DNA of 6,358 nt from Cellvibrionaceae bacterium (lineage in GTDB: Bacteria > Pseudomonadota > Gammaproteobacteria > Pseudomonadales > Cellvibrionaceae): the NCBI GenBank assembly GCA_025800435.1, contig JAOXRV010000436.1, positions 1 through 6,358 of the forward strand, given 5' to 3'. The notes below the pieces were generated by a model. The model ran no database searches and had not been told where the DNA came from. It was given only the letters and a program-made list of their open reading frames with translations. This document shows positions 1 to 6,073 of the stretch, piece after piece. The position numbers were made by a program, and so were the translations under genes. The stretch's first letter is position 1, and every line of letters starts with the position of its first letter.

Positions 1-73
1 CCAGGGATGGCGGACGAGAGCTCCAGGGATGGATTTATGCGTCCCCCAGAACCCCTTACCCACCTCAAGGCTC
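1..73. repeat. right-hand part of a palindromic interspersed repeat
   Basis: The sequence shows two direct copies of CCAGGGATGG (1-10 and 23-32) separated by 12 bases, followed by a C-rich arm at 43-73. Reverse-complemented, that arm matches the G-rich arm at 6300-6330 at 26 of 31 positions, counted by hand. The first 20 bases are identical to the last 20 bases of the window. The full element, reconstructed by placing the window end before the window start, would be arm, core with paired 10-mers, inverted arm. It contains no open reading frame. It is probably a non-coding interspersed repeat that interrupts the assembly; its copy number cannot be judged from this window. Confidence 0.75.
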
Positions 74-95
74 GGGGGCGAAGCCACTTTGAGCC

Positions 96-130
96 ACTTA
101 TAAGCCATTTGCAGGCCGGGGCTCATAAGT
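96..130 (-). terminator. candidate 3' hairpin of the minus-strand operon
   Basis: Bases 96-106 and 120-130 form an 11-bp inverted repeat with one mismatch, which becomes a G-U pair in the minus-strand RNA; the loop is 13 bases. It begins about 12 bases after the stop codon of the last operon gene, where a transcription end would be expected. No U-tract follows, so it is not a classic intrinsic terminator. It may instead protect the mRNA 3' end or belong to the adjacent repeat. Three imperfect copies of an AGCCACTT-like unit at 82-109 overlap this region. Confidence 0.35.
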
Positions 131-141
131 AACTGCGAGAA

Positions 142-1212
142 CTAAAGCTGCTTCTGCTGGGCAATGGCTTCGGTTTTAAATTGGCAGCGCTGAAAAATAT
201 GCCAGGCCCGGCTGTGTTCGGTCAGGGCATCGGCGGCCAGTATAATTGCGCCGGCGGTCCAGGCGGTTTTTTCTTCGGGCCAGATAATTTTTTCCACATA
301 TTGATAGCCGGTCCAGTAGGCGCCGTCTTGGTTATCGCGCCACTGGTGCAGCCAGCTGTACACTTGTACCGCCTTGGCGTGTTCGCCACAGTTGAGCAGG
401 GCCATTGCCAGCTCGCAGGATTCGGCCACGGTTACCCAGGGCTCATCGCTCACACATAAGCAGCCCATGCTGTTGCGCACAAAGGTATCCCAGCGCTCTT
501 TGATGCGTGCCCGAGCGGCCTCGCCAGTGATGGCGCCAGCCAAGATTGGGTAGAACCAATCCATCGAGAAGCGCTCTTTACTTTCCCAGCTGCGGTCAAA
601 GTACTCGGGATGGTGGGCTAGGGCATTGCCAAGCTTTTGATAAACATGGTGCCAATGTTGCCAGTCTTCATCCAGCGCTTGGGCAATGGCGATAGCGCAC
701 TCGATGCTTTTGTACACCGAGGAACAGCCGGTTACCAATGCATCTTTATGGGCGCTGCCGTCTTCTTCAATGGCCCAGTAAATTTCGCCGGTGGGCGATT
801 GCAGACTGGCGACCAGATCAATGGCTTTTTTTACCGCGGGGAAAAAACGCCGCAAAAACTCGCGGTCCTGGCTAATTAAATAATGGTGCCAAACGCCGGT
901 GGCGATATAGGCAATAAAATTGGTCTCGCGTTTTTCCTTATACAGGGCCTTACCGTATTGGTAGTTGGCATACCAGCTGCCATCGGGCAGCTGGTTTTCC
1001 AGCAGCCATTGATAGGCCTGCTCGGCTGCGCCCAGCTCGCCGGCGATGGACAGGCCCATGGCCGCTTCGGTGTGGTCCCAGGGGTCGGCCTTGTGGTTTT
1101 TAAACCAGGGGATCAGGCCGTCTTCGAGCTGCACGCTCAGAATGTAGTCGACGGTTTTTTGCAAAAATGCGCTGGGATAGAGGCCTTTGCTGAGCAGTAA
1201 ACCTTCCATCAC
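142..1212 (-). CDS. alpha/alpha-toroid protein, 'prenyltransferase'-like
   Basis: A 356-residue soluble protein rich in Trp and Tyr, with repeated helical hairpins typical of the terpene cyclase/prenyltransferase alpha/alpha-toroid superfamily. A textbook QxxxGxW (QW) motif, QLPDGSW, lies at residues 74-80. Related spacings are QLEDGLIPW at 28-36, QSPTGEIYW at 138-146 and NQDGAYW at 294-300. The block DPWDHTEAAMGL (43-54) is acidic and conserved-looking, but there is no DxDD motif of squalene-hopene cyclases, so cyclase or true prenyltransferase activity is not supported. No signal peptide or membrane segment is seen. Translation starts at GTG 1212, directly abutting the upstream stop, or at ATG 1209 one codon later; the GAGG just upstream could serve either. 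It is the last gene of the operon. A role as a glycan- or lipid-processing or binding partner of the upstream glycosyltransferase is inference; the exact function is unknown. Confidence 0.8.
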   Translation of the reverse strand: MMEGLLLSKGLYPSAFLQKTVDYILSVQLEDGLIPWFKNHKADPWDHTEAAMGLSIAGELGAAEQAYQWLLENQLPDGSWYANYQYGKALYKEKRETNFIAYIATGVWHHYLISQDREFLRRFFPAVKKAIDLVASLQSPTGEIYWAIEEDGSAHKDALVTGCSSVYKSIECAIAIAQALDEDWQHWHHVYQKLGNALAHHPEYFDRSWESKERFSMDWFYPILAGAITGEAARARIKERWDTFVRNSMGCLCVSDEPWVTVAESCELAMALLNCGEHAKAVQVYSWLHQWRDNQDGAYWTGYQYVEKIIWPEEKTAWTAGAIILAADALTEHSRAWHIFQRCQFKTEAIAQQKQL

Positions 1213-1929
1213 CTAGTCCTCGGCCTTTTTAAAATACATGGCCACACTTTTGCCCATAATCGGGTTGAGTATTTTATCCAGCACCCGGGTTAGCAGTGGT
1301 TGCTGCATTAGATCCCACACCAAAAACTCGTGGTATTTTTTTAGCAGCCAGACATCGTCCTCGTGCTTGCCCCAGTGTTTACACTTAAGCCACCAATAGG
1401 GCACGTGCAGGGCGTGAGCCCAGTGGCGGGCATAGCGGCGCCAGCCCAGGGCTTCGACTTCGCGGCGCAGGTGCATGGCGTTAAATATGCGGATATGGCC
1501 GCCGGGGGTGCGGTGGTATTCTTCGCTTAGGCGCCAGCAGATGTCCTCGGTCCAGCCCCGGGGTACACTGATAGCAATAACCCCATTGGGTTTTACCACC
1601 CGTTCCATTTCTTTGAGCACGCCCTGAAAGTCGGGGATATGTTCCAGCACCTCAGAACAGATTACCTTGTCAAAGCTGTCGTCAGCAAAGGGCAGTTCCA
1701 GGGCGTTGGCCTGTTGGAATAGCATGGATTTATCGGTATTACTCGGGTCTTTAAATTCTTCGGCGCGCTCGCGTGCCGTGGCCAGATCCTGCTCGCACAG
1801 ATCCACCCCTATGGCTTCAACATTGGCGTGCAGATAAGCACCGATGGTGTGGCGGCCCTCGCCGCAGCCCACATCTAAAAAGCGATCACCGTCGCGTAAT
1901 TCTAATCGCTCAAAATCTATGGTTTGCAT
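1213..1929 (-). CDS. class I SAM-dependent methyltransferase
   Basis: A 238-residue Rossmann-fold methyltransferase. SAM-binding motif I is LDVGCGEGRH (18-27). The acidic residue that usually contacts the SAM ribose is D43 in AIGVDL (39-44). The motif before strand 4 is LPFADDSFDKVICSEVLEHI (79-98), followed by VVKPNGVIAISVPR (111-124). This is the Methyltransf_11/UbiE-like architecture of small-molecule methyltransferases. The C-terminal part (about 165-238) is rich in Trp, His and Lys, unlike the generic core, and probably forms the substrate site. The ATG at 1929 lies inside the end of the glycosyltransferase gene (13-base overlap), suggesting translational coupling. It probably methylates the glycosylated or lipid product of the neighbouring enzyme; whether on O, N or C cannot be read from the sequence. 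Confidence 0.92.
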   Translation of the reverse strand: MQTIDFERLELRDGDRFLDVGCGEGRHTIGAYLHANVEAIGVDLCEQDLATARERAEEFKDPSNTDKSMLFQQANALELPFADDSFDKVICSEVLEHIPDFQGVLKEMERVVKPNGVIAISVPRGWTEDICWRLSEEYHRTPGGHIRIFNAMHLRREVEALGWRRYARHWAHALHVPYWWLKCKHWGKHEDDVWLLKKYHEFLVWDLMQQPLLTRVLDKILNPIMGKSVAMYFKKAED

Positions 1930-3212
1930 GCTTGGGTCTCTAACATCTGGTAATAGTAATCACTGAATTCGGCGGCGGCATTTTCCCAGCTAAAGGTTTG
2001 CTCTATGCGTGCGCGGCAGGCGGCGGCTATTTGTTGGCGCCGCTCGGGGTCGCTCAGTAGTTCGCTAATGGCGCTGGCCAGGGCCTGGCTGTCGCCGGCT
2101 TTCACCACCAGGCCCGCATCGCCCACAATTTCGGGCAGGGCGCCGCCGTCGCTGGAAATAACCGGGCGCTGGCAAGACATGGCTTCGCCGGCGGGCAGGC
2201 CAAAGCCCTCATACAATGAAGGCGAGATAGCAATGGCCGAGCGATTGTAGTGCTCGACTAATTCTTCGGTGCTGATGCCACTGACAAAGCTAACTTTATC
2301 GCACAGCTTTAAGCGCTTTAACTGCTTGGCGGTGGCGCCGTCTTGTTTTAGTTTGCCCACGACCAATAACTTAAGCTTGGGGAAGGGCTGTTGCAACTGA
2401 TGAAGGGCCTCCAACAAAAAGCGCAGGCCTTTTAACGGCTGATCGGCCGAGGCGGTGGTGATCAGCTGCCAGGGGTCTTCTTTAATGTGTTCCAGGGGCC
2501 GAAAGGTGTCGGTGTCGATACCGCAGTGCACCAGGCCGATATCTTTTTCTGGGCGATCAAAAGCCTGGGAGATATCCCGCCGCGATTGCTCGGAAACCGT
2601 GACAATATGGCCGAGTTGCTGCACCACCTTTTTTTGCATGCGCAAAAACGAATGCCAGCGGCGCACCAAAATACGCTGGCGCCAATTGGGGGCGGCATCC
2701 AGGGCTAGCTTGCGGTCTCGGGTAATGGGGTGGTGTACCGTCGCCACCACTGGCAGGCCCTGTTTTTGAATACTAAGTAGGCCCCAGCCCAGGCACTGGT
2801 TATCGTGCACAAGGTCGTAGCGGTGGCCGTGTAGTTTTAAATATTTGGCGGCCCGGCGACTAAAGGTATAGGGCTCGGCAAAGCCGCCGGTGAGCATAGC
2901 CCACCATTCAAAGGTATCCGAGAAGGATTTAAGGTGGCGCGGGCGCAGCGCCAGGGCGTGGCTCTCGGCGGCGAACAAATCCAAGCTCGGCATTTGAATC
3001 AGTTTGACCCGGGGGTCAAGCTCTGGGTAGGGCGGACCGGAGATAACATCCACTCGGTGCCCGGCATCGACCAGGGCCTTGCTCAGGTATTTGATATAAA
3101 TGCCCTGGCCGCCCACAAAGGGGTGGCTGCGGTAGCCCAATATACAGATGGATAAAGGCCTGCCTTGGGCTTGGGCGACAGTGGCCGCTTGCGCTGGGCT
3201 GATACTATTCAC
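1917..3212 (-). CDS. GT4-family glycosyltransferase (GT-B fold)
   Basis: A 431-residue retaining GT-B glycosyltransferase. The N-terminal acceptor domain begins at about residue 20 (LSICILGYRSHPFVGGQGIY), with the glycine-rich loop GGQG at 34-37. HHPITRDRKLAL (160-171) follows the first domain core. The C-terminal nucleotide-sugar domain carries the EX7E motif as E335-GFGLPAG-E343 and then ISSDGGALPEIVGDAGLVV (352-370). Length and order fit PimA/PimB-like GT4 enzymes, which transfer a sugar from a nucleotide donor at the cytoplasmic membrane face; donor and acceptor here are unknown. The GTG at 3212 is the only usable start upstream of the domain: an in-frame stop lies at 3234-3236, and no ATG or GTG occurs between the GTG and the glycine loop. 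The start has no clear Shine-Dalgarno. It is the first gene of the operon, divergent from the XRE regulator. Confidence 0.93.
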   Translation of the reverse strand: MNSISPAQAATVAQAQGRPLSICILGYRSHPFVGGQGIYIKYLSKALVDAGHRVDVISGPPYPELDPRVKLIQMPSLDLFAAESHALALRPRHLKSFSDTFEWWAMLTGGFAEPYTFSRRAAKYLKLHGHRYDLVHDNQCLGWGLLSIQKQGLPVVATVHHPITRDRKLALDAAPNWRQRILVRRWHSFLRMQKKVVQQLGHIVTVSEQSRRDISQAFDRPEKDIGLVHCGIDTDTFRPLEHIKEDPWQLITTASADQPLKGLRFLLEALHQLQQPFPKLKLLVVGKLKQDGATAKQLKRLKLCDKVSFVSGISTEELVEHYNRSAIAISPSLYEGFGLPAGEAMSCQRPVISSDGGALPEIVGDAGLVVKAGDSQALASAISELLSDPERRQQIAAACRARIEQTFSWENAAAEFSDYYYQMLETQACKP

Positions 3213-3232
3213 AACGATAACAACTGATTGAT

Positions 3233-3238
3233 TTTATA
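3233..3238 (-). promoter_or_regulatory. weak candidate -10 for the glycosyltransferase operon
   Basis: On the minus strand TATAAA lies about 20 bases before the GTG start of the glycosyltransferase gene. It matches the sigma-70 -10 consensus well, but no recognisable -35 sits 16-18 bases upstream. If used, the leader would be only about 14 bases, in keeping with the missing Shine-Dalgarno. The operon must have some promoter in this divergent gap, but this assignment is tentative. Confidence 0.25.
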
Positions 3239-3250
3239 GGGCGGGTAAAA

Positions 3251-3279
3251 TTGCTGCACAGTGTGACACAGCCTATAAT
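3251..3279 (+). promoter_or_regulatory. sigma-70 promoter of the XRE regulator gene
   Basis: A perfect -10 hexamer TATAAT (3274-3279) is preceded, with a 17-base spacer, by TTGCTG (3251-3256), which matches the TTGACA -35 at three of six positions. Transcription would begin near 3286, about 50 bases before the annotated ATG of the regulator. Confidence 0.6.
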
Positions 3280-3301
3280 CCCTGGGCAATTCCCTGTCAG
3301 G
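3261..3301. promoter_or_regulatory. two short palindromes, candidate regulator operators
   Basis: GTGTGACAC (3261-3269) is a perfect 9-base palindrome around one central base and lies in the promoter spacer. CCTGTCAGG (3293-3301) is a second 9-base palindrome just past the expected transcription start. TCCCTG also repeats at 3279-3284 and 3291-3296. Their placement would suit autoregulation by the downstream XRE protein, and perhaps control of the divergent operon. The palindromes are short and could be chance. Confidence 0.3.
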
Positions 3302-3337
3302 TAATGGTCTGGCGCCGTTTGTGCCGATCTTGCCAGA

Positions 3338-4219
3338 ATGCCGTCAGAAGTCGCCGAGGAGAGCCCATTGCCAGGCAGCAGCCAGGAAACCCCAACCGCC
3401 GATGCCGCCTTTGGCCGCCTAATGAGATTCTGGCGCCAGGTCGCAGGTCTCAGCCAGGCGCAGTTATCCGAGCGTCTGGCCACTTCCAGCCGTCATATTA
3501 GTTTTCTAGAAACCGGCCGCTCGCGCCCCAGCCGCACTATGATCGGCCGTTTAAGCAAAGAGTTCGCCCTGCCTGGGCGCGAGGCCAATGTGCTGTTGTT
3601 GGCGGCGGGTTTTTTGCCCGAAGCCGGGGCCGACGGCAAGCGGCTGAACTCGCGCCAGCGCGAGCAGCTGGGTTGGCAGCTGGCCAAGCATGAGCCCTAT
3701 CCCGCCTTTGTCGTCAATGATATTGGCGATTTGCTGCTGTGCAACCGGGCCTGGCTTAAATTGCTGGCCCGGGCCGGGCTCAAGGTGGGGCAGGGGGAAA
3801 TGAATATGTACCACTTATTCTTCTCCGACGAGGGCATTCGGCGCCTGATCGAGGGCTGGGAAGATTTTAGCTGTGCCCTATTATTGCAGGTAAAAGAACA
3901 GCAGTTGCTCACTGGTGATAGCAAGCTGAATGAGCTGATGGAGTGGCTGTCGGCCTATCCGGGCATACCGGCCAATTGGGCCGAGCGCGCCAAGGCTATC
4001 GGCTTTGATTCCAGTTACGATATCGGGGTCAGGTTCGGCAGTAGTCGCTATAGTTTGCGCACGGTCGTGACCGGGGTCGATCCGGTGAGCCTAGCGCTGA
4101 CCGCCCAGCTTAAATTGCACCTGTTCTTTCCGGGCGATAACGATACCAGCGCCTGGTGGCAGCAGGCCAGTGACTCGGGCGAACTACCCAGCCTACCCAG
4201 CCACCCGCTATTGTATTGA
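3338..4219 (+). CDS. XRE-family regulator with MmyB-like ligand-binding domain
   Basis: A 293-residue transcription factor. Residues about 26-80 form an XRE helix-turn-helix: GLSQAQLSERLATSSRHISF (37-56), followed by LETGRSRPSRTMIGRL. The segment LLLAAGFLPE (86-95) links to a C-terminal MmyB-like (PAS-like) domain at about 115-290, marked by PAFVVNDIGDLLLCNRAWL (122-140) and the YHLFFSDEGIRRLIEGWED block (158-176). Characterised family members bind small hydrophobic ligands through this domain; the ligand here is unknown. The ATG at 3338 has no visible Shine-Dalgarno. A GAGGAGAG tract (3356-3363) sits just before an in-frame TTG at 3368 (codon 11), so the true start could be there; both leave the HTH intact. 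It may control itself, the divergent operon or the downstream transporter; none of these is shown by the sequence. Confidence 0.92.
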   Translation: MPSEVAEESPLPGSSQETPTADAAFGRLMRFWRQVAGLSQAQLSERLATSSRHISFLETGRSRPSRTMIGRLSKEFALPGREANVLLLAAGFLPEAGADGKRLNSRQREQLGWQLAKHEPYPAFVVNDIGDLLLCNRAWLKLLARAGLKVGQGEMNMYHLFFSDEGIRRLIEGWEDFSCALLLQVKEQQLLTGDSKLNELMEWLSAYPGIPANWAERAKAIGFDSSYDIGVRFGSSRYSLRTVVTGVDPVSLALTAQLKLHLFFPGDNDTSAWWQQASDSGELPSLPSHPLLY

Positions 4220-4255
4220 GCGTCACCGGGTGATTCAGCGGCGCCCCAAGATACC

Positions 4256-4372
4256 CTAGTGGTCGCCGTGGTCGATGCGCGCATCAATGACCCAGGCCAG
4301 CAAGCCGCCGACGGTCAGGATGGCAAAGATTCCGATTAAAAAGACCAGCAAGATTATTGAGGTCATGGTCAT
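4256..4372 (-). CDS. 38-residue single-pass membrane protein
   Basis: This small minus-strand gene encodes 38 residues. It begins MTMTS, has one hydrophobic helix at about residues 5-28 (IILLVFLIGIFAILTVGGLL and following AW), and ends in a short charged tail, VIDARIDHGDH. Start is ATG at 4372 or a second ATG two codons in (4366). A GGGA motif lies 8 bases upstream. The stop TAG ends at 4256, convergent with the regulator gene that stops at 4219. I do not recognise the family. Size and layout resemble the small accessory subunits or stabilisers found with respiratory oxidases and transporters, but it matches none I can name. The FNR-type box upstream suggests induction at low oxygen. That the reading frame is real is supported by the helix, the ribosome binding site and the upstream signals together. 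Confidence 0.65.
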   Translation of the reverse strand: MTMTSIILLVFLIGIFAILTVGGLLAWVIDARIDHGDH

Positions 4373-4377
4373 GATTG

Positions 4378-4425
4378 TATTCCCATTTGATGTGGCGACC
4401 AGCGCCACTATTTACGATGGGAATA
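4378..4425 (-). promoter_or_regulatory. leader stem-loop covering the small gene's ribosome binding site
   Basis: Bases 4378-4386 and 4417-4425 are a perfect 9-bp inverted repeat (TATTCCCAT / ATGGGAATA). Nested inside is a perfect 6-bp stem GTGGCG / CGCCAC (4392-4397 and 4403-4408) with a 5-base loop. On the minus-strand RNA the 3' arm of the outer stem contains GGGA, the probable Shine-Dalgarno of the 38-residue gene, so folding would hide it. The structure ends 5 bases before the ATG. Thermosensor, ligand-responsive or simple damping roles are all possible. Confidence 0.45.
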
Positions 4426-4430
4426 GACTA
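4425..4430 (-). promoter_or_regulatory. candidate -10 for the small membrane protein gene
   Basis: On the minus strand the hexamer is TAGTCT, matching TATAAT at positions 1, 2 and 6. It lies exactly where a -10 should be if the FNR-type box at 4453-4466 is centred at -41.5, the class II activator position. The implied transcription start is near 4418. That is slightly inside the outer arm of the leader stem, so if this start is used the 9-bp outer stem would be shortened. Confidence 0.35.
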
Positions 4431-4452
4431 CGCCTAGGGCGTCATTGGCATC

Positions 4453-4466
4453 TTGATATACGTCAA
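4453..4466. promoter_or_regulatory. FNR/Anr-type binding site
   Basis: TTGAT-ATAC-GTCAA matches the FNR/Anr consensus TTGAT-N4-ATCAA at nine of the ten defined bases. Flanking C and G extend the dyad to CTTGA..TCAAG (4452-4467). FNR-family proteins sense oxygen through an iron-sulfur cluster and activate anaerobic genes. The site lies between the divergent small membrane gene (minus) and the AGCS transporter (plus). Spacing favours the small gene: centred at -41.5 from a start whose -10 would be TAGTCT. No equally good arrangement is seen on the plus strand. Confidence 0.6.
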
Positions 4467-4490
4467 GGGAGGGGCTTGCCGCCTATTCGA

Positions 4491-4566
4491 AAGGAGCTTT
4501 GGTGTGCCAGCGGCATTTGACCCGGTCAGTGCTGAGCCCCTAGACTGGGTGTTTTTGCCCGAATAA
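4491..4566 (+). other. Shine-Dalgarno plus mini-ORF upstream of the transporter
   Basis: AAGGAG at 4491-4496 is the best Shine-Dalgarno in this gap. Seven bases on, GTG 4504 opens a 20-codon frame ending in TAA at 4564-4566, 6 bases before the transporter ATG and in the same reading frame. A second GTG at 4502 opens a 13-codon frame ending at 4543. The transporter start itself has no visible Shine-Dalgarno, so a leader peptide with translational coupling is possible. Against this, the candidate promoter at 4517-4546 would start transcription downstream of AAGGAG. No peptide homology is recognised. Confidence 0.25.
4517..4546 (+). promoter_or_regulatory. candidate sigma-70 promoter of the AGCS transporter
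   Basis: TTGACC (4517-4522) matches the -35 consensus at five of six positions. TAGACT (4541-4546) matches the -10 at four of six, with an 18-base spacer. Transcription would begin near 4553, giving a leader of about 20 bases before the ATG at 4573. It competes with the coupled mini-ORF reading of the same stretch. Confidence 0.4.
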
Positions 4567-4572
4567 CAGACT

Positions 4573-5970
4573 ATGTCCGCCAAAAACAGTTTTCTAAGCC
4601 AGCTTGAGACCGCCCTTAACCAATTTGCCGATGCCATGTGGAGCACCCCCTTGGTGGCATTACTGGTGGGTGGCGGCTTGTTCTTCGCCATCTACTCGCG
4701 TCTGCAGCCCTACCGTCACTTTGGTCATGGCATCGCCGTGCTGCGCGGCAAGTACGATCGCGCCGACGACCCGGGCCAGGTGCCCCACGCCCAGGCCTTG
4801 TCCACCGCTCTGGCTGGCACCTTGGGCCTTGGCAATATTTCTGGGGTGGCCATCGCCATTGCCGCCGGTGGCCCCGGGGCTATCTTGTGGATGTGGGTCA
4901 CCGCCATTATCGGGGTGGCCACCAAATTTTATACCGCCTCGCTGGCGGTCATGTTTCGGGGTAAAGACAGCGCCGGCGAGATTCAGGGCGGCCCTATGTA
5001 TGTAATCCGCGAGGCATTGCCCAAGGCCTTTTGGCCATTGGCGGCGCTGTTTTGCCTGGCCGGTATGATCGGCACCCTGCCGGTTTTTCAGGCTAACCAA
5101 TTGATTCAATTGTTGCGCGACGCCGTTGCCATTCCCGCTGGCTGGGCCAGTGCCGATTCTCATTTGGGTTTTGATTTTATCGCCAGTAGCGCGGTTGCTC
5201 TATTGGCACTGGTGGTTATTCTCGGTCGCATCGAGCGCATTGGCCGCTTAACGGTGCGCCTGGTACCGAGCATGGTTGTTTTGTATCTGGGTATGACCGC
5301 CGTGGTATTGTGGCAAAACTTGGAGCAAATTCCCGCCATTATCAGTTTGATTATTAGCGATGCCTTCAGCGGCCAGGCCGCCGCCGGTGGTGCCATTGGC
5401 AGTGTGATTATGATCGGCGTGCGCCGGGGTGCGTTTTCCAACGAGGCGGGCATCGGCACCGAATCCATGGCCCACGGCGCGGCCAAAACCCAAGAGCCTA
5501 TTCGCGAAGGGGTGGTGGCGATGATTGGTCCGGTGGTGGATACTTTGGTTGTTTGCAGTTGTACGGCATTTATTATTTTATTAACGGGTGTGTGGCAAGA
5601 GCCGAGTGCGGGCCAGGGTGTCAGTATGACGGCGGCGGCAATCGAGCAGGTATTCCCCGGTGTGGGTATTTATTTATTAATTGTGATGGTGGCGCTGTTA
5701 AGTTTTAGCACCATTGTGACCTATTGGTTTTACGGTGCAAAATGCTTAGGCTTTTTAATCGGCGCCGAGCGTCAACACTATTATACGCCTTGTTATATTG
5801 CCTTAATTGTTATCGGTGCGGTGGTTTCTTTAAACGTCGTTAACGGCTTACTCGTGGGTATTTACGCGGTGATGGCGATACCGACGATGATCTCAACGTT
5901 TTTACTGGCGCCTAAGGTTAATGCCGCGGCTCGGGATTATTTTTGTCGTTTGAAAAGGGAAGCACTTTAA
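4573..5970 (+). CDS. AGCS-family sodium:alanine/glycine symporter
   Basis: A 465-residue inner-membrane transporter of the alanine or glycine:cation symporter family (TC 2.A.25), which takes up small neutral amino acids with Na+. It is full length and has about 10-11 hydrophobic segments. Family blocks: N-terminal amphipathic stretch and first helix (about 8-42), AQALSTALAGTLGLGNISGV (73-92), GGPGAILWMWVTAIIGVATK (99-118), IQGGPMYVI (138-146), RRGAFSNEAGIGTESMAHGA (284-303) and REGVVAMIGPVVDTLVV (311-327). Many members read GTGNIAGVATA where this one has GLGNISGVAIA (84-94), so substrate preference may differ. The ATG at 4573 matches the usual family N-terminus; an in-frame TAA at 4564-4566 blocks a longer form. 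No partner gene in the window shares an obvious pathway. GC content drops strongly in the last quarter of the gene, with the reading frame intact. Confidence 0.95.
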   Translation: MSAKNSFLSQLETALNQFADAMWSTPLVALLVGGGLFFAIYSRLQPYRHFGHGIAVLRGKYDRADDPGQVPHAQALSTALAGTLGLGNISGVAIAIAAGGPGAILWMWVTAIIGVATKFYTASLAVMFRGKDSAGEIQGGPMYVIREALPKAFWPLAALFCLAGMIGTLPVFQANQLIQLLRDAVAIPAGWASADSHLGFDFIASSAVALLALVVILGRIERIGRLTVRLVPSMVVLYLGMTAVVLWQNLEQIPAIISLIISDAFSGQAAAGGAIGSVIMIGVRRGAFSNEAGIGTESMAHGAAKTQEPIREGVVAMIGPVVDTLVVCSCTAFIILLTGVWQEPSAGQGVSMTAAAIEQVFPGVGIYLLIVMVALLSFSTIVTYWFYGAKCLGFLIGAERQHYYTPCYIALIVIGAVVSLNVVNGLLVGIYAVMAIPTMISTFLLAPKVNAAARDYFCRLKREAL

Positions 5971-6073
5971 AAAATAATTTTTGACTGCGGCTTCGTTGCT
6001 GAGCCTTATTTATAACGCTTGTTTAACTGTCAGTGGGGTAATTAAAATGTCCCTCCTTTGGCAACAAAACCCA
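5971..6073. other. non-coding stretch after the transporter
   Basis: No gene is supported here. An A/T-rich palindrome (AAAAATAATTTTT-like) follows the stop codon directly. A weak GCGG-CUUCG-UUGC hairpin follows at about 5987-5999, without a clean U-tract, so no convincing intrinsic terminator is seen. An ATG at 6047 opens only a 10-codon frame. Confidence 0.5.

Noticed and set aside
81..110. CRISPR-like or tandem repeat of the AGCCACTT unit
   Set aside because: Only three short imperfect copies with about 10-base spacing and no spacers; too little for an array, and partly explained by the hairpin at 96-130.
142..1212. Squalene-hopene cyclase or true prenyltransferase
   Set aside because: QW-like motifs are present, but the protein is about half the cyclase length and lacks the catalytic DxDD motif; only the fold is supported.
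4275..4520. Plus-strand 81-codon frame in the intergenic gap
   Set aside because: Its composition looks like antisense of the small membrane gene and its leader, with a basic, low-complexity product and no ribosome binding site.
5969..5999. Intrinsic terminator after the transporter
   Set aside because: The A/T palindrome and the weak UUCG-type hairpin do not form a GC-rich stem followed by a U-tract.
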